A stretch of DNA of 64,000 nucleotides. Origin: Quillaja saponaria (taxonomy: Eukaryota; Streptophyta; Magnoliopsida; Fabales; Quillajaceae). Every line of letters starts with the position of its first letter. The first letter of the stretch is position 1. Below the pieces are notes generated by a model that searched no databases, had not been told where the DNA came from, and saw only the letters and a program-made list of their open reading frames with translations. The position numbers and the translations under genes were made by a program. This document shows, one piece after another, positions 53,601 to 64,000 of the stretch. The stretch spans positions 2,356,001-2,420,000 of the forward strand of contig CM055607.1 in the NCBI GenBank assembly GCA_029379385.1. The letters are read 5' to 3'.

Positions 53601-54392
53601 AGGAAAAGAAAGATATAAGCATTAACTTTGATGTTCTTGCACTGTTTTACTATGTTATGAAATGTTTCTCTATGACAAATGACAAGGTTTGGTACTGGTT
53701 TGAGAGCTGCAATTTGCTTTCTAGTTCTTTTTAGGAAACATATTCTGTCAACAATAATCAAAAGCTATTCTGCAAGAATAACATAAGTATCGGCTCTCTA
53801 GAAAAGTAGTCTAATGAACCACTACTCCAAGGTTTTATTTGATTTATGCTTCGTGCAATTGAAGGTAAGATGAGTACGTGAGTTTAAATCGTTGACGGGG
53901 GATGTTGATATCTATTCTGTAAATCAGTTTATGAATATAGGATTAACCATTCTCAGACCAAACCGGAGCTTTTTGGGTTGTGTTTCGTTGGTTATGAGTT
54001 TGTGGATGGAGCTTTAAAATAGTGGTTTGTCGGATGTCTAATTTCAGCAAACATAATTTTTCAATGAACTTAGTTACTTTTAACTAGCATTTTGCATTAT
54101 AAAAAAATATGAATTTTGAAGGGATGTTGGGAACAGTACCAGTGGATCTGAATATGTAAGAATCAACAATGTTGCTTTCAAAGATGCTGGTCTGGATGGC
54201 GGTGAAGAAGATGAAGCAACTGGAACTGGCAGTGAAAATCTGTTAGGAGTGCCCATTAGCTATTCAGAATATAAAAATTTGGATGATGAGCTGCAAGATT
54301 CAGGAGATGAAGTGGCTCCTAGTGCATTTTCAGAGAGCCTTGCATCCAGAAGAAAATTGAGGATGATAATTGATCCCGAGGATGATGACTGA
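44615..54392 (+). CDS. TIM: TIMELESS homologue (replication fork protection protein)
   Basis: Twenty exons join in phase to 1256 residues: 44615-44717, 44801-44956, 45060-45219, 45446-45764, 46093-46230, 46309-46501, 46612-46742, 47539-47751, 48093-48259, 49051-49129, 49592-50125, 50206-50576, 50871-50954, 51042-51146, 51309-51560, 51667-51735, 51835-52035, 52467-52574, 53321-53437 and 54122-54392. The N-terminal TIMELESS domain (about residues 15-300) has phrases such as NLKDLLRFLRRDDPQNRD and LEIFHYIFMGQD. Two related C-terminal repeats (about 913-953 and 1020-1058) each run from an LYD/EQFK-like start to KLKxLGL. Acidic stretches close the protein (DPEDDD). In eukaryotes Timeless-Tipin couples helicase and polymerase at replication forks and supports checkpoints and cohesion. 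All splice sites seen are GT-AG, and no lesion was found. Confidence 0.93.
52576..52619 (+). repeat. (TC)n microsatellite plus C run starting at a splice donor
   Basis: The GT donor of TIMELESS exon 18 (52575-52576) runs straight into about 12 CT dinucleotides, then AA and a run of about 17 C. The tract is the first part of the intron and is likely to vary in length between individuals. Confidence 0.85.
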
Positions 54393-55174
54393 GATGGCAG
54401 GCGAAGCATTGTCAGGTTCCTTTTTGGTATTTCACATATTATCTTTTTGTACATAACCGTTCTTTCACTCCCATGGATCCTTGACCTTTCTGAAGGCACA
54501 TATCTTAAAATTGAAGAATAAGTGACTTCACAATTGAATTATGTTAATGTCATTTTATAAAAAAGTCTGATTATGATCTTCTCGTTGAATTTCTTTCAAG
54601 TACCTTTTTCTACTAATTGACTTATCTTTTTGTTCTTTAAAACAAAATAATGATGATTAATTATAATGCTAATTCTCAACTCCATTGGGTTATTTGTTTA
54701 GCACATTAGTAGGAATTAATATCAACCAAATACCAAAGGAATTGGTATCACAACCCAAATTGCATATCAATGTCCCAGAATGCATTATGCTTCTTCAATT
54801 TGTTGAGTTTTAAAAAAAAAATTGCATTTTGCTTTTCCCCTTTCAAGTGCAATTTAAATGTGCTAATATGAATGTTTAGCACTTTCTTTTTTCTTGGGAA
54901 AAAAAACTATGCTTTTGTTATTAAGAATCCATCTTTCTGGTACTTCCGAATAGGTTTCAAGATAGACTAAATGAAGTAAACTGCAAACTATACTAGAAGT
55001 GTCTAAAAGTAGGTATTATTAAAAGCAAACAGATTATGTTACAACATGAATATTCAATAAATAGTGCTCAAAGTCTCAAACACGCGCTGAAGTGGGAACT
55101 CATCTACAACACCATAAAGTGAACTTCACCCAGCCCTCCAACAAAGAATAAAAAGTGCCTAACGAAAGAACCCA
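54393..55174. other. Convergent 3' region between TIMELESS and WDR91
   Basis: Holds the 3' UTRs of two convergent genes. No further gene is seen. Confidence 0.6.
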
Positions 55175-58100
55175 CTATGATATAGATGTTACCCGTACCG
55201 AGTTGTCAGCTGATCCAGTCAAGAAAATGGGCAAAGTTGGATGCCAATCAACAGTTGTTATGGAGGCACTATGTGGAAGTGTTCTCCACCCGTTTGTTCG
55301 TCCTTTAACCTAAGCCAGGAAATAGTAAGAACAGTAGCAGCACCTGAGTGGCAGGAAGTGATGAATAATAGTCCAGATAACAGACATGAGAATCAGTTTG
55401 GCTTCAGTCAAAATTTGGGTTTCTGATCCATAAACAGTAGATAGGTTTCACAAGTCAGGACTAGTATGTTATCATTTAGCAAATAAACTCCAGTTGGTTT
55501 TAGAGGGAATATATTATCATGGTGTGTGAATTAGTGGTTCCGTGCATTTGAGATAAAGATAGAACATGCCCACTGGGGGAAGACCAACCTGATATATATT
55601 ATCTACTAGATATACAAATTTGTTAAACAAAGTAAACTCTTTCATTTGTTTGTATTCGGAAGATCCATGTGTGCATAAAAAAATTGTGTGCACATAACAC
55701 AGTGCAAAGAAAGAGAGATCAACCTGATAAATGGGTGCTCTTACTGAACCGGACGTTAACAATAGTCTCCTTCCATTAGCATCTAATGCCATCTCATGTC
55801 TGCAGGTTTTTGAGCTCTCATAGTCAAAGAACCTACAAAATAAAATTGAAAAGAAAAAAGAGTATGTCACCAGGAATCGTGTTAACCACAGTTAATGTTG
55901 GGGACATTTTATGCATCCCAGAAGGAACAAGGGAGGGATAGGATATGTGGATGATTGTTCTCCTCATGTAGACAATACTTTGTTGAATGATAACTAATTA
56001 AGTGAAAAGAAAAGAAAATAAAAAATGACTCTGCTATAGTAACAAGAAGTCCAAGTATTAGATGGAAGGTTCTTGAACAAGGTCACATAACTATCTTAGA
56101 AGTGGGGTTTAGGATCATGTTTTAAAACTATCAGCATTTGTGTTCCTTGGAATAACCCTATTTAGTTCAGAGTCTAACATTGATCAAATTATCCAGGAAA
56201 TCAACCCCGTTACAAGTTTACCCAAACATTCATGAAAATGTATTTAATGAATTTGTCCAGCTTCTGTTTAGCAAGATACAAAAGTTGGTATTGCACTCAT
56301 TTCAACACTTCATGAGGACAGAAAATTTTTCTTCCATGCCTACTTGTCACAAATCCCTTGCTACACAGAGCTGTCATTCTACGCATTTCCAAAACAGCAG
56401 CACCCATTGCAACAAAACCCATGCAATATCTTGATGATCCCATGTTTGGAAATGAACAGACCTCATCCTTAACTAATCTCACATAAGGCCATTAAGTTTC
56501 ATGCCACCATAGACCCCTTCAGGAAATCCTACCCCGTCTTTCCCCCACATTTTACTCAATCATCGAAGGCGCCTCATCACAAAAAAGGGAACCGCATGGC
56601 AGAACTTGAAGAATATCAACTATAACGAGAACATGTATATGAATAGGTTTGAAGATATGTTTGCTAAGAGGGGTTGTCTTCGTGAGAAGGATTTAGTCAG
56701 TTATGGACACATTGCTTATCAAGTCTTCCTTGTGTTCTAGATGCTGATTTACTTTTTAGACTTTGTTCTCCAAATAGAAATAAAGACGGAAAAGAACAAG
56801 AGATAAGCAAGTTATTTTTGTGCGCATGCATGTGGTGGTAACTGTCGAATAAAGGATATACCTACTACAGTTTCTTGACCAAAGGATTTGACCTTGATTA
56901 TGCAAGCTCCACTCAAATATCTGACACCACAAAACCAATTCTGTGAGGCATAAAAAGGAAAAAATATTTTACAAGTCCAGAAAGAACATGAAAAATACTA
57001 ATTTGATTGCAAAACAAAATATCAGTTCTCTGGCATAACAAAACAAAACAAAAAAGGTACTTGCCTTTCCATCAGACCCCAAGCTGAAAATGCTAGTCTC
57101 ATCTGGGCCAAAAAGTATAGAGCTTATAGAAGAATCATGTGCAGGCCAGCCAGTAATTTGTAGACCAGCAGACATGTCTTTAATTAGTTAAGGTGCACTA
57201 AAATTGATGTGATTTGTCAGTTACAACGTAAACTGCATAATAGTAAAAGGATTTTGTTCTCTGAAATTATTGGCACCCTTGCCTTTCCACCAAATGATTG
57301 GGCCATCCTCACAGCCCAAAAAAAACCTCCACAAAGCTAGTGAAAAAGTACTACTAGGTCGGAAAGAAAAAAATTCCTCCAATACTGGGTGTAAATTACT
57401 ATTATCAAGCATCAATTAATAAAAATAATACCAGACCAGAAAATAAAGGATACCAAACATGTGAATCATTCCATCAGTTGCAGAAGCGGCTAAAATCTTC
57501 CCATTGTGATTGAAGCAAAGAGACGTAATTGCTGGTGGATCTTCTCCAAGAGGAAGGACTGCCTTCATGACCCAAAAATCATCACTGGCGAAAACGAAAC
57601 TGGCAACTACATGCAAATACGAATTCTACACAAAGAAGAACATACCATAGCCTTCCACGTTTTCATGTTCCACACAGTCAACGAAGCAAACCCAAGATTG
57701 TCAAAGTAGCTAGAGCCATGACTACAAAGACAAAAGGGTCCCAGTAATATCTTGCATTAAACAATGAACAAACAGAATGGAACAAATTGAAAGGAATGAA
57801 TAAATTCATCATATGTCCGTACCATTAAATTTCGGGAACATAAATGATTCTCACAAAGTAATCAATAGTATCATTATAAGTCCAATGACCAAATCATAAT
57901 AACAACGCAGTGCATGCATCACAAATTAGTCTCATAAAGTGCACAAAAGAGGACAAAATACATCAGAAGGAATATATTTTTTCTATCACTTCGATATAAA
58001 AGTTGAGGATGTAAAAAAAATACCCTCTGGATGCTGATGCAGAAACAAAAATTGGTTCCACAGGGCTGCATTTTAGATCCAGAACACTGCAGAATCACAA

Positions 58101-61100
58101 AGATGTTATAGGAGAGAAGAAAAAAAGCACAGAATCAAGGGCATGACAGAACTAGGAAGAACCTTGGATATGTTTGTGTTGTATTGAGGTCACAGACAAC
58201 TCTCTTTGCATCAGCATTCCATGCTTTAATGCATCCATCTGATGTTCCTATAAGAAGCTTTTGTCAAAAAGAAGAAAAAACTTAAATACACACATTTCCA
58301 ATAATCCTGTTCCTATTAACAAAAAATGTCTACATAAACCATCAATACAAACACCGTGGAAATAAAATTTACATACCAGGCGGTCCGATTTACACTCCCA
58401 GTCAAGCGACATGATTTCTGCTCCGCAATAAATGGTTGCGTTTCTAGATGCTGGAGTAGACGAGTCATATGTCCATATCCTTTATAAAAAAAATTAAAAA
58501 AAAAAAAAAGAAACAATATACATTGAGGTCAGATTGGGCTAGGAGAAAAAAATTGAAGAAGCTCCACAATGAAGGAAGAGCTCCCAGCCCCAGGGCCTTC
58601 TCTTGGATGCTCAACAATGGAGAAAGGGAGAACATTCCTCAAAAGATTGTATCAGTATGTTAAGAGTATTTCCACTCCAGGTTTCTTTTTTCCATTTTTG
58701 GTCTTGTTCTAATCCATAGTGGGCACCAAGGCATCTATGCAGTGCTGATACTAAGTGACATGAGAGGGAGCCATGGTAACTTTGAAAATCCTGAATTCTA
58801 CCCCTGGACTGAAGGCAAAAGGTTTGAATAGAATAGATTGAAGGCAAAAGTTCAGAAACCTTTGGCTTGCCTCTGCATTTAACTACATGTACACGGCTAC
58901 AAACCAAGAGTCAATAAAGCAGTTATCTTGAGGTCATTGGATTCTCCCCGTAAGTCACTATATCTAGCTTTTGAAGGAAGTACCTGACTGTTCCATCCAC
59001 AGAAGCACTGGCAATATTATTCCCGGAAGCAGAGAAGCGACATCGACTGATTGGATTTGTGTGGCCCAAAAATGTCTCCTGGAAACCATGATGTTCTGAA
59101 AGTTACAAAGACTCCAATAAAGAATAATGTACAAGGAAAGGCACTGGTAGCATAGGTTTCTCTTGTGCACAAATTCATACTTCGAATATAAAATATCTCC
59201 ATAGGAAAGTTTACCTGTAACTCTACCTTAACCTCAGGAAATTCTTCTTCTACATGAACTTCTCCGCCATTTCCTGTCACAAAAAAAATTCAATATGTTT
59301 AAAAGCAGTGTACTACAATCAGAACATGTTCACTCTTTAAAGCAAGCATTCAGAAAACTGAAAGCAATTGAAAGTAAAAATAGAGATCTCTAAATATGGT
59401 TTTGACCACTTTAAAGTGAAGAGATCACAGTTATAATCCCTTTAAATTGTGTTTTTTTCTTGAAAGAGACTCATTGTTTCCTTAGATCAAGAAAAAAAAC
59501 AGCTTGACCTTTTTACCTCCATGAGTTCTGCAACTCATTCACTATTTCTATGCAGGGGTAAATTTTTGTTTCTTTTGCTTCTTATATAAAAAATCAAGAT
59601 TTTAACACTAGTTATTTGATACCAACACTTATTGGATCTTCTCTCAGATTAAAGCCAATATCCTTTTGACAGTTCTTTACTACAGTGAATGACAGTTCCC
59701 AAACCGTATCATCATTTGCCTCCTCTATGCAACATAAAAAACATAACCTTGGACAATCCAGTTTATTACATTCTAATATTTTGACTCATTTTGTAACTTG
59801 TCACACTATGATTAGTTTTATTTTACGGAATGTTTTCCCTTGTTTAGAATAGAATGACCAAATAGTCATAGTACGATCTCTAAGTCACAAATTAAAGAAC
59901 AATTGTCTACCAATATCGAAATTATCTTGCCCCATTTGACTGGAATCACCAGTTCCCACATCTCCAACATGATCATTGGATGAAGTTGAATCATCAGTGG
60001 ACTTGGAGCTGATAAACTCAGAATGCATATTTCCAGGTGCAGGAACAGCATCATCTTGAGAAAGCTCTGCTTCACCAAACTGTGGAGTTGCAGGATGACA
60101 ATTTGCAAGAGTATCTTTGGATACATGAATATGTTCTTCATGTAAACAGCTCAATGAACTGTTAGCTTTTCCCATGCTTGCATCCATTAGTAACAAAGCA
60201 TTGCTGAATGGCAAGATTTTATCAATTTGAATTTGAACCATGAAGTGTAGAAAGCTAAAGTCTGGAAGAAATTAGCAAAGACCAAGCTTACCTCCTACAT
60301 TGGTATAACTGTGCCTCTTTTTCCTCAAGTAAAGCCTGAAGTTGTGACAGTTTAAGGTTAAGTTGTTTGATATCTCTTTTAAGATGGTTGGCAGCGTTCT
60401 TCTCTGAGCCTATCTTCAATAGAGCTGGTAAGCGTGGTTTTATTAAGGATATCTTCAGAAATAAATATGTAATATACTTTCTTAAAATAAAAAATTGAAA
60501 TGTGCATATATTGATTTCATCCCCTAACCATCATTTCCAGAGAAACTTATAACGTAGGGAGACAAACTTAAACATATGAGCTCATTAACACAAGCATGCA
60601 AACAGCAGGTTTAGAACCCATCATCAAAACATTTACCCTTGTTTCTAAAGAAGAAGGGACCACAAGATTCAAAAGACATCTGACCAGAAATTTCTAGTTG
60701 GTCATATATTAAATAAAGAGAAGAAACCTAGTCTATGGACTTTCTATGATAACAACCTTCATCAACAGAGGAGAGGATTCCGTGAACTAAGAAGAAGACA
60801 AAATAAAATGATTCAACCAAAGTGCAAGTTATGTTGTACTTGTGCATTCGTAATTACATGTGAAACATGGAAAAAAAGAGAAGAAGCAAAAATAAATGGT
60901 CAAAGTGTAAGACAAGACGTATAAAATTAAGCTTTAAAGGATATGAGTTCCGTTGAAGATCTCACTAAAGAAGTTCCTCACAGAAATATGCAATGCCTCA
61001 TACCATTCCTTGGAGAAGTATATTCGAAATTCAGGATCCGTTTGAGGATTCTTGACATATGGAATTGCTGCATCACAACCCCAATATTATAAGTTCAGAA

Positions 61101-61536
61101 TGGTAGTTCATTACAATCAATAGAATAGATGAAAAACAGACCCACCAAACCATGGGGTCCAATCAAGGGCTCTTTGCAGCAAGTCATTGCCATTCATTCC
61201 AAGGAACTCCATTACTTTGTCCCTCCTACCCGACTTCAAGGCATATACAATATAGTAGCGTAGAATGGAAACCTCCAACTTCGACAGAGTACCAGTAAGT
61301 ACTGTTTCAGAAGATGATGAAATATACTGCTTGAAGAAACCCAGCAGACCAACTAACTTTTCTGCTTGGAATTTGGGAATATATACTGAGAAGATTAAAT
61401 CTAATATCTTATCTACTTGAAACTCTTTACCGATATCTGTACACAATTCCATGTCAAAAGCTTGAAGGGTATTAGTAAATCCTCTAAAGACAAGAAATTC
61501 CCTCACAAGCTCCTCAGCATATTGCATGTTCTCCAT
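55175..61536 (-). CDS. WDR91: WD repeat-containing protein 91 homologue
   Basis: Fifteen coding exons (minus strand) join in phase to 648 residues: 61536-61146, 61067-60982, 60452-60292, 60203-59911, 59273-59215, 59078-58984, 58479-58377, 58257-58163, 58086-58024, 57721-57646, 57562-57454, 57177-57065, 56920-56862, 55832-55724 and 55309-55175. The N-terminal 130 residues form a LisH/CTLH-like helical region (ELVREFLVFRGFTNTLQAF). A coiled coil follows (about 185-210), then an acidic, Ser-rich linker, then WD40 repeats from about residue 330 (for example GHTNPISRCRFSASG, ASASVDGTVRIW, LLIGTSDGCIKAW). In animals WDR91 controls endosomal PI3P and early-to-late endosome switching; the plant role is inferred. 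Intron 12 has a GC donor (57064-57063). The exon 2 end is the least certain: the phase-compatible GT at 60981-60980 was chosen. Confidence 0.88.
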
Positions 61537-62940
61537 CTTGTACTGATAGACCTAGAATGATGAAGATATATGTAAGCTTTTGAATCCTATAGACATCAAC
61601 TAATCAACAGGAAACTTCGTCACTTCACTCCATGAACCTTACTAAACAGCACATATTTGCAACCACGTTGTGTTACAAATGGACTCTTCTAATGCACTAC
61701 TATGTATGCGGAAAAATTATAGAGGAATAAATGAGTGTTTATGGATAGTAGTTATGTCTATTATATGCAGAGTCTTTATTTGAACACACATGAATATCAT
61801 TTTTCTTATTTGCATAAGAATAATGGGTAATCTAATGCAATATATAGAAACAAATTTGCGGTGTTAAAAGGTGTTAGCAATAGATACAACAATCCTCAAT
61901 CTTTATGGGGCAATGATAATTGAGTCTTGAGTAGAAAGTTAAACTCTCCAACTTGCCATTTCAACAAATTGGCCTATCAACTTTTTAAGCGCATAAGCAC
62001 ACAAAATTGGTGCTGAAGGATATGTATCACTATCACCAATAGCCATCTGCCTTGGTAGTCACTTATAATTTGAAAAGCAAATTTCTTTCTTCTGTAACAT
62101 AGATTTACTGCTGTGCACAGAGGAGAAAAACTTGATAGCTCTCTCTTATTATCTTATTCTCACTAGTCTACACAGGCAGCAATCCACTCACTACTCCAAG
62201 GTGTCCGAGAAAATGCTTAAACTCATATAATTCTCTCTACCTGCAGTATGAAACTTGTCTACAGAATCGGATATAATTCAAAAATCTACACTGAGACACA
62301 TAGATGGGATAGTTCCACTTCATTTCAATATGAAGCACATTTACTCAATGCTGCGACGGTCCAAGTCGAATCACCCACTAATTAAAATACATTTTTTCAC
62401 CATACTTAATTCCATCCTTAATGCTCAACCCGGTATGTGAAAGAACAAAAGAAAAAGAAACCCAATTCCTTCAAAAATCCTACTCTTCCAAATCAATTTG
62501 ATACTTATTCTAAGCAAATAAAACAAATCTATAATGTCATAAATATAAAATAAAAGGAAATTAGAGGGTTCTAGGGTTCACAGAAAGTAAAGCTCTTAAG
62601 TTATACTAAATCAAAATGATTTGGAAATTGGAAAAGAAGAGGACTTGAAAATTGTAAATTACAGAGAAAACGGACCGGAAACAAGGACGAGGTACCAGAA
62701 CCCACTGGGAAACAGCAATTTCCTAAGTACAAGTCTTGTTCTTTGCTTCTGTCTGAAATAAACAATGGTGTTTGGCGCTGAAATTCGCCGCTGAGTTTGC
62801 TCAGGAAGGTTTGGTAGACTAAGCGAACCAAGCAGCTGGCGAACGGTCCGATTCGAAAGCGGCTCGTTAGTGGTTCGGCTCGGCCGTTCTCACACACAAC
62901 TTGATAAGGTAAAGGAGCCGAACTCCGTTAGTTTCAGCTC
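61537..62940 (-). promoter_or_regulatory. WDR91 5' UTR, probable leader intron and promoter
   Basis: A CTAG acceptor 16 bases before the start codon suggests an intron in the 5' UTR, with a non-coding first exon perhaps near 62600-62900, where base composition is more balanced. The donor could not be fixed. No other gene is seen here. Confidence 0.4.
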
Positions 62941-63708
62941 GCCAAATGAACATGGCTCAACTTTCATTGCCTCAAATGCCTGATTTATTGAAGAATATGG
63001 ATGACAATTTGATGCTTAGTTGATTGTGAATTGTATAGATTTTGGATAATCTAATAAATAAATACAAACTTTATACATTCTTTAGAAAAATAAATATTTG
63101 ATCAATTACACTTTTTTCTCTTAAATTATCTTATGAGTAATAATATTTTTTTATTTATTAAATTAAACATATTATACCCATATTTTTAATAATAACTTGA
63201 AAACAATTCAATTCATCAAAATCATCGTTAATAAAGACTTAGCAGCAACCAAAGAAAGCTTTACAAAGCCAAACAAGTCTATAAAAGCTAGCCATGAGAT
63301 CAATCTACTCCAAGCACCATCAGACTTAGTATTGAAAATGTACAACAACTAGCAACCATGATATATTGAGTGAGTGCTGCACCAGGTATCCCCTAACCTA
63401 GCTTCAATATTAGCAACCAACTAAAAAAACATGAAGCAACAATACAATTGTTGAGATCCGGGCCATGATCAAGAAGTTCCTCTGTGCTTGTAAGATTTTT
63501 TTAATTGAAAAATTAAGTGCTTAGGCAAACAGTTGTGGAATCATTAACAAGGCAAACTTCCTTGCATCACAAATCTACGTTAGCTTCCAATTCCAAAAAA
63601 TCTGACATTGGTTAACCAGCATGATCTAGATGACTATAAGGTTCAATGCCTTGTTTATTTTTCGATTGTAAATAATGTGTTCCATGTATGAAACCAAAAA
63701 AAAAAAAA
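62941..63708. other. Intergenic region near the right edge
   Basis: AT-rich with no gene recognised. It separates the WDR91 promoter side from a MATE fragment. Confidence 0.4.
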
Positions 63709-63908
63709 CTGACGAGCAGCCCGAGAGAGTTCATCAGGCACTCCAAAGAAGTGTAAGACTGGAGGTGACAAAATATAGATGGAAGGAAACAAGAAGCTGC
63801 ATTGAGCAAAATGAACCATGACCCCTGCATGTACACCCCTAACATCCTTATCTTACCTACACCGAATGCTTGCCCACACAGCGTGTCCAATGCATCCCCC
63901 ATCCCCAG
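63709..63908 (-). pseudogene. MATE (DTX) transporter exon, frameshifted fragment
   Basis: After an AG acceptor at 63910-63909 the minus strand reads [16 protein letters not shown], then [17 protein letters not shown]. This is the conserved second part of plant MATE/DTX efflux carriers. Near 63785 the frame shifts by one base: the continuation [20 protein letters not shown] is clear in another frame. The fragment ends at CAG followed by a T run with no GT donor. Any upstream exons would lie beyond the right edge of the window. It is probably a decayed gene or gene piece, but the rest could not be seen. Confidence 0.75.
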
Positions 63909-64000
63909 CTGCAAACAAGAAAAATAAAACAAAGTCTCAGATCAGCACAAATTGATGAGTAACAAGAAAAATATTCTGAGTAATAACCTTTTGGGCCACT

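Noticed and set aside
55517..55870. A 117-codon minus-strand frame taken as a separate gene
   Set aside because: It contains WDR91 exon 14 read through into its introns.

Overview
This window is nuclear DNA of a flowering plant, most likely a rosid-type eudicot. The evidence is GT-AG introns in long multi-exon genes, AT-rich intergenic DNA, a DYW-class PPR protein, plastid-targeted proteins, a full-length plant ABCC transporter and a cluster of hevamine-like class III chitinases. The species cannot be named from the sequence alone. All exon boundaries below were read by eye from splice motifs, reading phase and family similarity.

Layout. (1) 0.7-17.0 kb: a tandem pair of ABCC10-like transporters, the first intact (11 coding exons, 1480 codons) and the second a clear pseudogene. 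(2) 17.8-19.6 kb: a small two-exon DUF3143 protein, probably plastidic. (3) 21-33.4 kb: a tandem segmental duplication of about 6.1 kb carrying a PPR gene and a chitinase gene. Copy A keeps the PPR gene but has a gutted chitinase; copy B keeps the chitinase but has a shredded PPR gene. An AT-rich minisatellite lies at the end of copy A, and a third, dead chitinase follows copy B. (4) 33.4-37.6 kb: very AT-rich DNA holding a Mutator-like element with long terminal inverted repeats around a captured beta-COP fragment, then a 0.4 kb tandem duplication. (5) 37.7 kb: a second intact chitinase. (6) 39.3-43.6 kb, minus strand: a plastidial pyruvate kinase beta gene of 12 exons with an in-frame stop in the penultimate exon and a GA splice donor. 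(7) 44.6-54.4 kb, plus strand: a TIMELESS gene of 20 exons, head-to-head with the pyruvate kinase. (8) 55.2-61.5 kb, minus strand: a WDR91-like WD40 gene of 15 coding exons, convergent with TIMELESS. (9) the right edge: a frameshifted MATE transporter exon.

From memory, the pyruvate kinase and TIMELESS pair are also neighbours in Arabidopsis (At5g52920 and At5g52910), so the right half looks like conserved low-copy gene space. The left half is a birth-and-death zone of transporter and chitinase copies. I found no bacterial-type system, CRISPR array or RNA gene. The most notable signals are the lesions in an apparently syntenic single-copy pyruvate kinase, the reciprocal gene loss between the two duplication units, the gene-capturing element, and a retroposition scar whose empty site is preserved in the sister duplicate.
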